In this document: positions 18,301 through 27,196 of the stretch, piece by piece
Numbering within the stretch: position 1 is the first letter of the stretch
Layout of the letters: every line of letters begins with the position of its first letter
NCBI RefSeq assembly: GCF_007743815.1
Contig: NZ_CP036265.1
Coordinates: 3,490,823 to 3,554,822 of the forward strand
Reading direction: 5' to 3'
From: Alienimonas californiensis
GTDB taxonomy: Bacteria > Planctomycetota > Planctomycetia > Planctomycetales > Planctomycetaceae
DNA length: 64,000 nt
Notes under the pieces: generated by a model
Seen by the model: only the letters and a program-made list of their open reading frames with translations
Told to the model about the DNA's origin: nothing
Databases searched by the model: none
Made by a program: the position numbers and the translations under genes

Positions 18301-18836
18301 TGGTGATCGGCATTAATCTGCTGCTCATTTATTTCCAGTTCCGGGCGATCCCGCTCACGCTCGCGGTGTTCGCCAGCATCCCGGTCGCGTTCGGCGGGGG
18401 GATGATCTGCCTGGCGTTGGCCGGGACGGAGATGAACACGGCGGTGTGGGTGGGGTTCATCGCCCTGTTCGGCATCGCCGTGGACGACGGGGTGGTGATC
18501 GCGACCTATCTCGATCAGGTGTTCACCCGCCGCCGGCTCAAAACCGTGGCGGACATCCGGGCCGCGACCGTCGCCGCCGGCGCCCGCCGCATCCGACCCT
18601 GCCTGATGACCACCGCGACCACCGTGCTCGCCCTCGTTCCGGTGCTGTTGGCCAACGGCCGCGGGGCCGACGTGGCCCGGGCGATGGCCCTGCCGGTGTT
18701 CGGCGGGATGACCGTCGAACTGGTGACGCTGTTCGTCGTCCCGGTCCTGTTCTGCGGATATAAGGAGTTTAAGCTGAACGCCGGCCTCCACGACCGCCAC
18801 TGGGCCGGCACGGAAGAGGTGCCCGCCTCGCTCTGA
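15306..18836 (+). CDS. cusA: RND heavy-metal efflux pump, second copy (CusA-like)
   Basis: Start at the ATG at 15306 overlaps the adaptor stop by one base. The 1176-residue pump opens MLAALIRFCVREPLIVLLL and has VPIDAIPDIGENQVIV, DWPGRSPKDVEDQITYPL and a fourth-helix motif AIAIGTMVDMGIIVSEN, all typical of CusA-type proteins. An extra hydrophobic segment sits between the first helix block and the second half (AAWAGLAGAAVFGGSALVWG and a following helix, about residues 515-580), as in other CusA proteins with two added helices. The second helix block ends near residue 1160. Together with 13207-15306 and the channel gene at 10358 it makes a full three-part exporter. It shares only family-level similarity with the pump at 2899, so the two are not a recent duplication. 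Confidence 0.92.
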   Translation: MLAALIRFCVREPLIVLLLTAGLIGFGVYSVNTVPIDAIPDIGENQVIVLTDWPGRSPKDVEDQITYPLSVNLMAVPGAASVRGKSLFGVSFVQVTFDDSVDFYWARSRVSEQLGVAAANLPDGVTPRMGPDATGLGQIYYYVLRPPPRASDGTGGTDLAELRSLQDFVVRYELQAVEGVSEVASIGGYVRQYQIDVDPDRLRFHDLPLDRVTEAVQTAGRDVGAKTVESGGMEYIVRGRGFVGGGDDADAVRDLEETVVAERGGTPVRIKDLADVQLGPDFRRGALDLNGAEAVGGVVVMRHGENPRAVIDRVKAKIRQIEPALGGVTIQGIYDRSGLIDETVSTLTTALWQEIAITAAVILLFLLHIRSSLTVAATLPVAVLLAFGAMRVGGVDANIMSLAGIAIAIGTMVDMGIIVSENIYQHLASWTAKPDDRTRVEVIEEAAGEVAPAVFTAVTTTVVSFLPVFFLTGRDYKLFAPLAWTKTFSIVAALLVAVCLVPPICRLLLGDRRRSRWAAAWAGLAGAAVFGGSALVWGDRAAAGLTAELFPGGGYAVFPVHVALAAAASGFAVGYLMTRERLRPVEENPVSRLVVGIYEPTLRFFLRHKLGFMTVPALIVLLGLGAWFGLGTVLKPVERTASALGADLNAVPGYLDAKSTFMGLPSDDWIALDEGSWFYMPTLYPAASFSEAMRVLQTQDALIRQIPEVRDVLGKIGRVESALDPAPAAMIETYVMLKPRDQWRPGVTGKDVWEEINAVATLPGVTPASPLQPIEGRVVMLQSGIKASTAVRIYGDDLGELATAARDVADRLRDSPYIKPGTVNPDIVLGKPYIEFVVDREAAARYGMSVEEVNRLIETALGGMNVDRTVEGRERYPIRVRYRRDLREGVDGLPDLPVVTPSGQTVPLSELATLTTTWGPGAISSENARLVAHVAFAVSESVGDLEAVAAIEESLRTAAALPADAPERLDLPAGYSFELVGSFRNQIEANRRLMWLVPLVIGINLLLIYFQFRAIPLTLAVFASIPVAFGGGMICLALAGTEMNTAVWVGFIALFGIAVDDGVVIATYLDQVFTRRRLKTVADIRAATVAAGARRIRPCLMTTATTVLALVPVLLANGRGADVARAMALPVFGGMTVELVTLFVVPVLFCGYKEFKLNAGLHDRHWAGTEEVPASL

Positions 18837-19658
18837 AGAGGCTGTCTAACTCAATGGCTTCGCGGCACCCCTACGGCGCCGCCTCCGGAGACGCCGTCAC
18901 GTCCCGAACCGCTGGTCTCCATGACTCAGACCGATTTCGGGTCGGCCGCCGGGGAAGATGTGCGGACTACGCCCACTGACGCCGCCGGGGCGGCTTCCAC
19001 AAGCCGGACCTCCACCCGGTCGGGGAGCTTCTTCCGCGGTCGCTCGACTGCCAAGGACGCGGGGCTCGGCGGGGGAACGGGCGTCGTCGTCGCCTGCCAA
19101 TCGGCGGGCCGTCGCCTGATTCGCAGGACCGGCGCGGATCGCCGCTTTCGCGGGGGCGGGCCGCGGAGTATCGTTCCCGCGTGAACCTGCTGCTGCTCCT
19201 CCTCGCCGGACCGCTGACGATCGCGGCGGCGCTGCCGAACGTGCAAACGTTCGGCGACGAGGACGGCCGGTCGCAACCCGCCCACGTCGCGGATGCAGTC
19301 GAGTACGACGGGGCCGGGGAAGCGGAATCGAATCCGACCCCGGGCTCGGGCGTGGCTGCGGGACTCCGTCACGTCGCGGCTCAGACGGGCTGCGGCCTGT
19401 CGACGGCGACGGTCGATGCGGGGCGTTTGGGAAGAGAACGCGGCGTCGGTCCGGCCGCTCCTCGCGGGCCGCCCGTTCGGAACTAAATCGGAGCCGGGCT
19501 CCGGTTATCTGAAATCGACGACGCGGGACGAACCGCGCGCCGCTGCGTTTTGAGCGTTCTGAAGTCGCCCTGCGGCGGCTTCGCGTCCCCTCTTATTCCC
19601 AAGCCCCCGGGCGCTTGGCCGGTTCGGCCCGCGCCCCCTCTGAAACCGTTCTCCCCTC
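18837..19658. other. Intergenic region without a convincing gene
   Basis: This 822-base stretch separates the metal island from the SulP gene. The best candidate is a rightward ORF at 19181-19486 (101 residues, GTG start) whose first 18 residues, MNLLLLLLAGPLTIAAAL, resemble a signal peptide. The remainder is low-complexity and ends PRGPPVRN, with no recognisable domain and no clear ribosome binding site. A leftward frame at 18926-19372 is equally unconvincing. No repeat, RNA or terminator stood out. Confidence 0.5.
19181..19486 (+). CDS. Doubtful small exported protein
   Basis: The 101-residue ORF from the GTG at 19181 has a very hydrophobic N terminus (six consecutive Leu, then AGPLTIAAALP) that could be a signal peptide. 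The remainder (FGDEDGRSQPAHVADAVEYD and a Gly/Ala/Arg-rich tail) has no known domain. A weak CGGAG lies about 12 bases upstream. It stands alone between unrelated genes, so it may be a chance ORF. Confidence 0.25.
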   Translation: MNLLLLLLAGPLTIAAALPNVQTFGDEDGRSQPAHVADAVEYDGAGEAESNPTPGSGVAAGLRHVAAQTGCGLSTATVDAGRLGRERGVGPAAPRGPPVRN

Positions 19659-21521
19659 ATGTCTACATTTCGTCGGCTCCCGCGCGCCACCGGGCTCACC
19701 GCGGCCAAATTGAAAACCTATTTGGCCGAATTCAGTCCCGTGGAGAACCTGCGGTCGTTCGGCACGAACATCGTTCCCGATCTCGTCAGCGGCCTGACCG
19801 TCGCGGTGATCGCGCTGCCGCTGGCCTTGGCGTTCGGGGCGATGGTGCCGGAACTGGGGCCGGCGGCGGGCATCTGGGCGGCGATCGTGGGCGGGGTGGT
19901 GGTGGGAATCTTCGGCGGCTGCCGGACCGGCGTCTCCGGGCCGACGGGGCCGAAAGTCGTGCAGCTCGCGGCGCTGGCCGCGACGATCAAGGCGGTCGAC
20001 GGCACGGTGGACGTCGGGTTTATCTTCTCGGTGGTGTTTCTCTCCGGCCTCATCTGCGTCGCCCTGGCGCTGCTGCGGGTGGGGCGGTTCATATATTTCA
20101 CGCCGTACTCGGTGGTCTCCGGGTTTATGTGCGGGATCGGGGCCATCATCCTGATCACGCAAATTCCGCCGCTGTTGGGCTTTCCGGCGCCGTCCGGGGT
20201 GTGGGCGGCGCTGCGGGAGATCCCCCGCGACCTGTCGCACGCGCATGTGAACGCGTTGGTCGTCGCCGGGTCGACGTTCGGCGCGATTCTGGCCTGGCCG
20301 CGGATCGTCGCCGGGCTGGCGACGCTGTCCGCCCCGCTCGGGGGGCTGCGGCGCCTGCCGGGGCCGCTGGTCGGGCTGTTGGTCGGGACCGCGGTGGCGA
20401 ACCTCGCGGGGCTGGAGGTGGCCTTTATCGCCGATATTCCGGTCGGTCTGCCGGAGATCCACCTGCCCTCGTTCAGCCGCTTTGACGAGATGATCGGGCC
20501 GGCCGCGGCGCTGGCGGGGCTGGCAGTGTTCGACTCGCTGCTGACCTGCCTGGTCTGCGATACGATGACCGGCTCCCGGCATAGCAGCGACCGCGAAATC
20601 TTCGGCCAGGGATTGGCGAACATGGCCTGCGGGCTGGTCGGCGGGGTGACGACTGCCACCGCGACGATCCGCAGCGTGGCGAACATTAAGTGCGGTGCCC
20701 GGACGGGTCTGGCCGCGGTCGTGCACGGGCTGGTGTTGCTCGCGTTAATGCTGGGCCTGGCCCCGCTGGCGAAACTGGTGCCGATGGCCTGTCTGGCGGG
20801 GATTCTGGTGAAGGTCGGGATCGATATTCTCGATTATCGGGTCCTGCCCGTGTTGCATCGCATGCCGCTGACGGACGCCGTCTGCTTCTGGGCAGTGCTG
20901 TTGTTAACGATTTCCGTCGACCTGCTGGTCGCGATGGGCGTGGGCATCACGATCGCCTTCGTCCGCACGGTGCAGGAGCTGGGCACGCTGTACGAGCCGG
21001 AGTTGGCGTCGGGGGACGCCGACGCCGGTCGTCAGAAGGTCGCGCTGCCGGAACCGCTGCGGGGGCGGGTGCTCAAGTTGCGGCTCGAAGGCCCGCTGTT
21101 CTTCGGCGTCGCCGACACGGTCTATCGGGCGGCGGCGAAGATGAAGGACTACGACTACCTGCTGATTCGCCTGGAGGACGTGCCGATGGCCGACCTCTCC
21201 GGCGCCTACCTGCTGGACGACATCCTCGAGCAGGCCGAACGGCAGGGCGCCCGGGCGCTACTCTCCGGCGTGCGGCCGCGGGTCGGGGAGTTGCTGGATC
21301 GCCTCGGAATCCTGGCGAAGTTCGAGGAGGAGGATGTGTGCGATACAGTCGACGACGCCCTGCTGCGGATCGCCGCGCTGCACGGCGTCCCGCCGATCCG
21401 GAATCTCGACGGCCGCCTGGCGGACGACCCGGCCGGCTCCGTGGACGCGGCCGATGCGGTCGGCGAAGCCGGCGACGGTCGCATCCTCGGTTGGGAACCG
21501 GCCACCGTCGCGGTGGGCTGA
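19659..21521 (+). CDS. SulP-family anion transporter with STAS domain
   Basis: The 620-residue protein has the SulP signature DLVSGLTVAVIALPLALAFG at about residues 41-60, then the GVSGPTGPKVVQ segment and about ten more membrane helices to residue 440. A cytoplasmic STAS domain (LKLRLEGPLFFGVADTVYRA, PMADLSGAYLLDDILEQA, ALLSGVRPRVGELLDRLGI) covers about 465-570. Family members move sulfate, bicarbonate or other anions across the inner membrane, often with Na+ or H+; the substrate cannot be read from sequence. No carbonic anhydrase or sulfate-reduction gene lies nearby. The STAS position that is Ser in regulated anti-sigma antagonists falls in ADLSGAYLL. It stands alone, and an acidic tail of about 40 residues ends the protein. 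Confidence 0.92.
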   Translation: MSTFRRLPRATGLTAAKLKTYLAEFSPVENLRSFGTNIVPDLVSGLTVAVIALPLALAFGAMVPELGPAAGIWAAIVGGVVVGIFGGCRTGVSGPTGPKVVQLAALAATIKAVDGTVDVGFIFSVVFLSGLICVALALLRVGRFIYFTPYSVVSGFMCGIGAIILITQIPPLLGFPAPSGVWAALREIPRDLSHAHVNALVVAGSTFGAILAWPRIVAGLATLSAPLGGLRRLPGPLVGLLVGTAVANLAGLEVAFIADIPVGLPEIHLPSFSRFDEMIGPAAALAGLAVFDSLLTCLVCDTMTGSRHSSDREIFGQGLANMACGLVGGVTTATATIRSVANIKCGARTGLAAVVHGLVLLALMLGLAPLAKLVPMACLAGILVKVGIDILDYRVLPVLHRMPLTDAVCFWAVLLLTISVDLLVAMGVGITIAFVRTVQELGTLYEPELASGDADAGRQKVALPEPLRGRVLKLRLEGPLFFGVADTVYRAAAKMKDYDYLLIRLEDVPMADLSGAYLLDDILEQAERQGARALLSGVRPRVGELLDRLGILAKFEEEDVCDTVDDALLRIAALHGVPPIRNLDGRLADDPAGSVDAADAVGEAGDGRILGWEPATVAVG

Positions 21522-21746
21522 GCGGACGCGGCCCCCATCCACGCCCACGCCGTCCCGCGGAACGACGGACCTCAGATCGCGCCGGCCCGGCCGCGGCGCG
21601 GGGTGCTTCCGGGGTTCGGTCGGGAGAAAGCGCCGCCGCGGAGGCGAGACGACTGATCCTTCGCGCGGCAAGCGCCGAGAGAAGGGGGAGACGTGCGTCG
21701 CCCGGGCGGATCCCGACCGACGCGGTTCTCAATGGAGTGTTTGGAC

Positions 21747-24167
21747 ATGGACGTCCCCCCGCGCATCCGCCGAACCGTCGGCTCGCTGGCCGGGGGAGCG
21801 TGGGCGCTGGGGATCTGTTTGGCCGCTCCCTCCGCCGCACCGGCGCAGGACGAGACGGTTGTGAACGGTCAGACGCGGATCGTCTCCGCGACCGAGACGA
21901 GGGACGATTTCGTCATCGACCCCGGAGGAACCGCCGCGATCGCAGGGACCGGCTTCCTGACCGTGGAGGACCTCCTCGCTCAGGGTCTGACGACCGTCGC
22001 CGACGGCGGCCGGCTGGACGCGGCGACGTTCAATCTGATCAACACCGGACAGTTGCAGAGCGCCGGCGACGTGAACGTGGTCGGGGACGCGATCGTCGGC
22101 GGGGCGGGCAGCGGGCTGAACGCGACCGGCGGCACGTTCGACGCCTCTTCGCTGTACCTGAACGCCGCTGCCGTCTCCGCCGTCGGCGCCGACGCGGTCG
22201 TGACGGTCACGAGTCTCACCAGACTCAACGCCGCCGCGTTGACCGTCGCCGGAGCCGTCCGGGCCGGCGCCGACGTGGAGTTCCTTACCGCCTCCGCCGG
22301 CGTCGTGCAGGACGGCGGCACATTGACGAGCGGCGGCCGGATCAGGCTCGCCGGCGGCTCCACCCTGACGATCGACGCCGGCGGACGCGCGGTCACCGGC
22401 GGGGCGTTGGAACTGGGCGGCGGCGGGCTGCTCGTCAACGGCGTCGCCGAGGTCGGCGCCGGACTCGACTACGCCAACGCGACCGTCACCGTTGGCGACG
22501 GCGGCCTGCTGAGCTCCTCCGGGGCGGTCGAGGGCGCTGGCGGAGCGATCGATCTGCAATCCGGCGGAACGTTCCGCCTCAACGGCACCTGGACCACGGA
22601 CCGTTTCGAACTGACCCAGGGCGCCCGCCTGACCGGGAACGCGACGCTCAACACGGCGAATGGGGTTCTGGTCGAGGGGACTCTCGCCCCCGGCACCAGC
22701 CCGGGAACGATGACGGTGAACGGCCCGTTCGCCACCGGCTCCACGGCCGTGCTGGACATCGAACTGAACCCCGTCGCGGCGAGCGTCGTGCCGCAGCCGG
22801 GCGTGGACTTCGACCAGATCGCGGTGAACGGCGACGCCGTGATCGACGGCGGCACGTTGCGGGCGTCGCAGTTCGCCTCCGGCTCGCTGGTCCGCGGCAC
22901 GCGGTACGACTTCCTCGTCGCCGACCGCCTCACCGTGCTGGATCCGCTGACGCTTCAGAATCAGACCAGCCTCCGGCTGATTTCCGTTTACGACGCGACG
23001 ACCTACTCGCTGATCGTCGGCCGGGACGGGCCGTACGCCGGTTTGGGCGTGGGCTTCAACCAGCGGGCCGTGGGCGGCGCGTTGGACGCGGCCGTCACGA
23101 ACCCGGCGCTGGCCGGGCTGCTGGACGCCCTGGACACCCTGCCCAGCGACGCCGCGACCGCCGCGAGCCTCAATGCCCTCTCCGGCGAGATCTACGGCAC
23201 GCACCTGACGGCCTTGAATCGCAGTTCGTTGCAGTTCCTGGACGCGGTGGGCGGCCGCGATGTCGGCTTCCCGCTGGTCTGCGGAACCTGTGGCGTGACC
23301 CGCCCCGGGCAATCCGGCCTGCAGGGGTGGATCGAAAGCTACGGCGCCGGCGGCCACGTCGACGGCGACGGCAACGCCGCTCCGGCCGATCTGGGCACGG
23401 CGGGCGTGGCCGTGGGGCTGTCGCGGATCTTCGGCGGCCCCGGCGGCTGCGTGGAGGTCGGGGCGTTCTACGGGTACGAGTCGATGACCGTCCGCGTGCC
23501 GGAGGTCGATTCCACCGTCACGGACGAGATCCACCGCGTCGGCGGCTCCGTGCGGGCCTCCGCGGGCCGGACCTACGCCCGGCTGTCCGGCTTCGCCGGG
23601 GCCAGTGCCGGCGAGGCGCTGCGGTCGTTCCAGGTCGACAGCCCGCTGTTTCCGCTGTCCGACCGGACCCGGGGCGAGTTCGACGGCACGCTCGCCGCCG
23701 GCGACGCGGAGGCCGGCCTCTTGCACGGTTCGAGCAGCGCCTACCTGATGCCGGTCGCCGGGCTGCGGTACGTGCGGGTCGACCGCGACGCCTTCGCCGA
23801 GAGCGGCGGCGTGAGCGCGTTGGCGGTGGAGGAGTCCTCTCTCGACGAGTTGCGGGCGCGGGTCGGTCTGCGGGCCGGGCGCCGATTGGCGCTGTGGTCG
23901 AACCTGCCGGCGAACGGGACCTTCGAGGCGTTTTACAGCCGCGACCTGACCGCCGGCACGGTCGGCGACTTTCGGGCGAACCTGGTCGCCGACCCGACGG
24001 CCGCCTTCACCGCCCGCGGGACGGACTTCGACGCCGACCGCTTCGTCCTGGGGCCGGGGCTGACGCTGGGCGACGGTCCGGTGCGGCTGTCCGGCCAGTA
24101 CCGGGCGGGGTTCGGCGACGCGGCCGTCCTGCACGCCGGCGACGTGCGGCTGGAAGTCTGCTTCTGA
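21747..24167 (+). CDS. Autotransporter-like outer-membrane protein
   Basis: From the ATG at 21747 (TGGAG nine bases upstream; other ATGs at 21693 and 21732) the protein is 806 residues. A signal peptide ending APAQ is followed by a Gly/Ala/Thr/Val-rich passenger of about 400 residues with short strand-turn repeats (for example GNATLNTANGVLVEGTLAPG), typical of right-handed beta-helix autotransporters. A junction helix (LDALDTLPSDAATAASLNALSGEIYG) precedes an approximately 300-residue C-terminal region of alternating strands ending in Phe (DVRLEVCF), as in outer-membrane barrels. The passenger's role is unknown; adhesion is a common guess for the family but is unsupported here. It lies 225 bases after the SulP gene. 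Confidence 0.8.
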   Translation: MDVPPRIRRTVGSLAGGAWALGICLAAPSAAPAQDETVVNGQTRIVSATETRDDFVIDPGGTAAIAGTGFLTVEDLLAQGLTTVADGGRLDAATFNLINTGQLQSAGDVNVVGDAIVGGAGSGLNATGGTFDASSLYLNAAAVSAVGADAVVTVTSLTRLNAAALTVAGAVRAGADVEFLTASAGVVQDGGTLTSGGRIRLAGGSTLTIDAGGRAVTGGALELGGGGLLVNGVAEVGAGLDYANATVTVGDGGLLSSSGAVEGAGGAIDLQSGGTFRLNGTWTTDRFELTQGARLTGNATLNTANGVLVEGTLAPGTSPGTMTVNGPFATGSTAVLDIELNPVAASVVPQPGVDFDQIAVNGDAVIDGGTLRASQFASGSLVRGTRYDFLVADRLTVLDPLTLQNQTSLRLISVYDATTYSLIVGRDGPYAGLGVGFNQRAVGGALDAAVTNPALAGLLDALDTLPSDAATAASLNALSGEIYGTHLTALNRSSLQFLDAVGGRDVGFPLVCGTCGVTRPGQSGLQGWIESYGAGGHVDGDGNAAPADLGTAGVAVGLSRIFGGPGGCVEVGAFYGYESMTVRVPEVDSTVTDEIHRVGGSVRASAGRTYARLSGFAGASAGEALRSFQVDSPLFPLSDRTRGEFDGTLAAGDAEAGLLHGSSSAYLMPVAGLRYVRVDRDAFAESGGVSALAVEESSLDELRARVGLRAGRRLALWSNLPANGTFEAFYSRDLTAGTVGDFRANLVADPTAAFTARGTDFDADRFVLGPGLTLGDGPVRLSGQYRAGFGDAAVLHAGDVRLEVCF

Positions 24168-24223
24168 ACCGCGACGCGGGGAGACGCGGGGCGGCGCCGA
24201 CGGACGCTCGGTAGGCTGCGGCG

Positions 24224-25627
24224 ATGGCTCGCACCGCCCCCGCCGTCCCGTCGCCGGAGGCCCCCGGTCGCCTGCGGTCCGTCCCTGCCGCGGCGGCGCT
24301 GCTCACGGCGCTGGGGGCGCTCGCGGGCCTCGGGTGCGGCGGCCTGCTTCCGAGTGGCGGTCCGCCGCCGCCCGCGGGGCCGCGGTTCGCGCCGCCCCCG
24401 GAGCGGCCGCCGATCGCCGCCCCGACCGTCGTGCGGGCCGACGAGTCGGTCCCCGCGGTCGACGGGACCGCCGCCCCGGTCGTCGAATGGGCCGAGCCGG
24501 CGGACCCGCTGCCGGTCGAGACCGTCGCGACGTTGGAGTTCGAGGCGGAGTACGCCATGACCCGCATCGAGGCCCTCGCCTGGAGCCCGGACGGGTCGCG
24601 GCTGGCGGTCGGCGGGGAGGTGCAGGACAGCGGCAAGGAGTTGTTCCGCTGCCCGACCCGCATCTATCTCCGCGAGGGAACGACGTTCGCCCCAGTCGGC
24701 GAGGCCGCGTCCGGCCTGATTCACGGGAGCGGCGCCAACACGAACGTGGCCGACCTCGCCTGGAGCCCGGACGGCGGCACGCTCGCCCTGGCGGGGGCGC
24801 AGAACTTCGCGACCTCTCTGTTCGACCCGGACGGAACGCTGCGGGCCGATCTGGAAACGCCGGCCGACGCCGTCTTCGCCCTCGCCTGGCGCCCGGCCGG
24901 CGATCTGCTGGCGGTCGCCACGGCGGGGCCGAACCTGCGGGCTTACGCCGCCGACGGCCGGGCGCTCCAGACGGTCGGCCCGGCCGGCCCCACGCTCGCC
25001 TTCAGTCCGTCGGGCGACAGGCTCGTCTCCACCGCTCCGGGCGGAGCCGTCCTGTGGACCGTGCCGGCTGCCGGGGGGGCAGGGGAAGCCGGGCCGCTGA
25101 CCGCGACGGCCCGGCTTGAACTGCCGACCCTGCCGCGGGAGATCTGGCCGCACGGCGTCGGGTGGAGCCCGGGCGGCGGCACGCTGGCCGTCAGCCAGTT
25201 CGGCGACGGGACGGTCTGGCTGTTCGACGCCGACGGCGCCCCGAAGTCCCGGTTGCAGGGCCATGAGGGAAGCGTCTGGTTCACGCACTACTCCGCCGAC
25301 GGCGTGCTGGCGACCGGCGGGTCGGACGTGACGGTCCGGCTCTGGAACCCGGACGGCTCCCCGCGGGCGACGCTGCGCAGCGGCGGGCAGGAGGACCGGC
25401 AACCAATGATCGACCTCGCCGCCTGGAGCCCCGACGGATCGCTGCTGGCGGTCGTCTCCCCCAACCGGACGATCCGCCTGTGGAACGCCGACGGCGAACC
25501 CCGGGCGACGCTCTCCGGCCACGTCGGCATCATCTCGGCGCTGGCCTGGAGCCCCGACGGCCGGCTGCTCGCCACGGCCGACGACGACGCGACGACCCGC
25601 GTCTGGGCCGTGCCCGCCGCGCGCTGA
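24224..25627 (+). CDS. WD40-repeat lipoprotein
   Basis: The 467-residue protein has a signal that ends LAGLGC, suggesting lipidation, then a Pro-rich linker to about residue 100. At least six WD40-type repeats follow, each carrying an AWSPDG-like turn (at about 117, 179, 222, 311, 405 and 443) and a W/L-rich strand such as VRLWNPDG or IRLWNADG. The repeats form a propeller, probably facing the periplasm and acting in protein binding. No catalytic site is seen. It lies 57 bases after the autotransporter-like gene on the same strand, so co-transcription is possible, and 199 bases before the V-ATPase operon. Confidence 0.85.
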   Translation: MARTAPAVPSPEAPGRLRSVPAAAALLTALGALAGLGCGGLLPSGGPPPPAGPRFAPPPERPPIAAPTVVRADESVPAVDGTAAPVVEWAEPADPLPVETVATLEFEAEYAMTRIEALAWSPDGSRLAVGGEVQDSGKELFRCPTRIYLREGTTFAPVGEAASGLIHGSGANTNVADLAWSPDGGTLALAGAQNFATSLFDPDGTLRADLETPADAVFALAWRPAGDLLAVATAGPNLRAYAADGRALQTVGPAGPTLAFSPSGDRLVSTAPGGAVLWTVPAAGGAGEAGPLTATARLELPTLPREIWPHGVGWSPGGGTLAVSQFGDGTVWLFDADGAPKSRLQGHEGSVWFTHYSADGVLATGGSDVTVRLWNPDGSPRATLRSGGQEDRQPMIDLAAWSPDGSLLAVVSPNRTIRLWNADGEPRATLSGHVGIISALAWSPDGRLLATADDDATTRVWAVPAAR

Positions 25628-25825
25628 CCCCGGAGAACCGCGTCCCTTCGGCGGGACGCGCCGCGCGAACCGCCCACCGCAACGCAGCGGCCCCGCGCGA
25701 TGCGATGTTTGCCGCAGGCCAAGGCTTGCGGCTGTTTCGCGCGGCCGCTACCGTCCCGCCCACGAGCGCCCCCGCCCGTACGCGGCACGTTTTCTCCCCC
25801 CGGGTCGCCGCGTGTTGGCGGACGA

Positions 25826-27196
25826 ATGATCGAGGACCTCACCTACTTCACCCGCGTCCTGGCCATCAACGGCGACGTGTTGACGGTGCGGGCGAACGGC
25901 GTCGGGCTGAACGATCTCGCCTTGGTGGAAAACGGCGAGGACGAACCCTCGCTGGCCCAGGTGGTTAAAATCACCGGCGACGAAGTTTCGCTGCAGGTGT
26001 TCGCCGGCGGGAAGGGGCTGTCCACCGGCGCCCGCGTGCGATTCACGGGGCGGGGGTCGGAGGTGGTGTACTCGGAGAATATTCTCGGGCGGGTGTTCGA
26101 CGGCGCCGGCCGACCGATCGACGGCGGGCCGTCGCTGCGGGGCGACCGCCGCGTCGAGATCGGCGGGCCGTCGGTGAATCCGGTCAAGCGGGTCGTCCCC
26201 AGCCGGATGATCGAGACCGGCATTCCGATGATCGACGTCTTTAATTGCCTCGTCGAGAGCCAGAAGATCCCGATCTTCTCGGTCGCCGGCGAGCTTTATA
26301 ACCCGCTGCTCGCCCGCATCGGCATTCAGGCGGACGCCGAGATCGTGGTGTTCGGCGGGATGGGGCTGGTCTTTGACGACTACCACTTCTTCCGCACGAC
26401 CTTCGAAGACGAGGGCGTTTTCTCGCGGACGGTGATGTTCGTGAATCAGGCGTCCGATCCGATCGTGGAGCGGATGCTGGTGCCGGATATGGCGCTGAAG
26501 GTCGCGGAGCGGTTCGCCGTGGAGCAGAACAAGCGCGTCCTGGTGCTGCTGACGGACATGACGGCCTACGCCGACGCGCTCAAGGAGGTCGGCACGTCGA
26601 TGGAGCGGGTTCCGGCCACCCGCGGCTATATGGGCGACCTCTACAGTCAGCTCGCCGTCCGTTACGAGCGGGCCTGCGACTACGCCGGCGCCGGGTCCGT
26701 CACGACGTTGACCGTCACGACGATGCCGGGCGACGACGTCACCCACCCCGTGCCGGACAACACCGGCTATATCACCGAGGGGCAGTTCTATCTGCACGAC
26801 GGCGTCCTCGACCCGTTCGGGTCGCTGTCCCGCCTGAAGCAGATGGTCGTCGGGAAGACGACGCGGGAAGATCACGGCCAGTTGATGAACACGATGATCC
26901 GCCTGTACTCCGGGGCGAAGGACGCCCAGCAGAAGCAGGCGATGGCCTTCGAGCTGTCCGCCCGCGATTATAAGCTCCTGAAGTTCGGCGACCTGTTCAG
27001 GAAGCGGTTCATGGACGTCAGCGTGTCCGTGCCGTTCGCCGAGGCGCTCGATCTCTGCTGGACGACGCTTGCGGAGTGTTTCGAGCCGGAGGAACTGCTG
27101 ATGAAGCAGGAACTCGTCGATAAATACTACCCGGCCGCCGCCGCGGCCCCCGCGACGGCTCCGGCCGACGCCCCGACGAACGGGGCCGCGGCGTGA
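25826..27196 (+). CDS. atpB: V-type ATPase subunit B
   Basis: The 456-residue protein from the ATG at 25826 begins MIEDLTYFTRVLAINGDVLTV and is full length for the non-catalytic B subunit of bacterial V/A-type ATPases. Landmarks are ENILGRVFDGAGRPIDGGP, ETGIPMIDVFNCLVESQKIPIFS, GMGLVFDDYHFF and TTLTVTTMPGDDVTHPVPDNTGYITEGQ. It alternates with A subunits in the V1 head and contributes to the nucleotide interface. The open frame continues upstream to 25700, but that part is unrelated sequence. It opens the operon, which is unusual because B normally follows A. Its last codons overlap the D gene by four bases (GTGA). Confidence 0.95.
   Translation: MIEDLTYFTRVLAINGDVLTVRANGVGLNDLALVENGEDEPSLAQVVKITGDEVSLQVFAGGKGLSTGARVRFTGRGSEVVYSENILGRVFDGAGRPIDGGPSLRGDRRVEIGGPSVNPVKRVVPSRMIETGIPMIDVFNCLVESQKIPIFSVAGELYNPLLARIGIQADAEIVVFGGMGLVFDDYHFFRTTFEDEGVFSRTVMFVNQASDPIVERMLVPDMALKVAERFAVEQNKRVLVLLTDMTAYADALKEVGTSMERVPATRGYMGDLYSQLAVRYERACDYAGAGSVTTLTVTTMPGDDVTHPVPDNTGYITEGQFYLHDGVLDPFGSLSRLKQMVVGKTTREDHGQLMNTMIRLYSGAKDAQQKQAMAFELSARDYKLLKFGDLFRKRFMDVSVSVPFAEALDLCWTTLAECFEPEELLMKQELVDKYYPAAAAAPATAPADAPTNGAAA

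Noticed and set aside
25700-25825. N-terminal extension of V-ATPase subunit B
   Set aside because: The 42 extra codons have no similarity to B subunits, and the ATG at 25826 gives the canonical N terminus.
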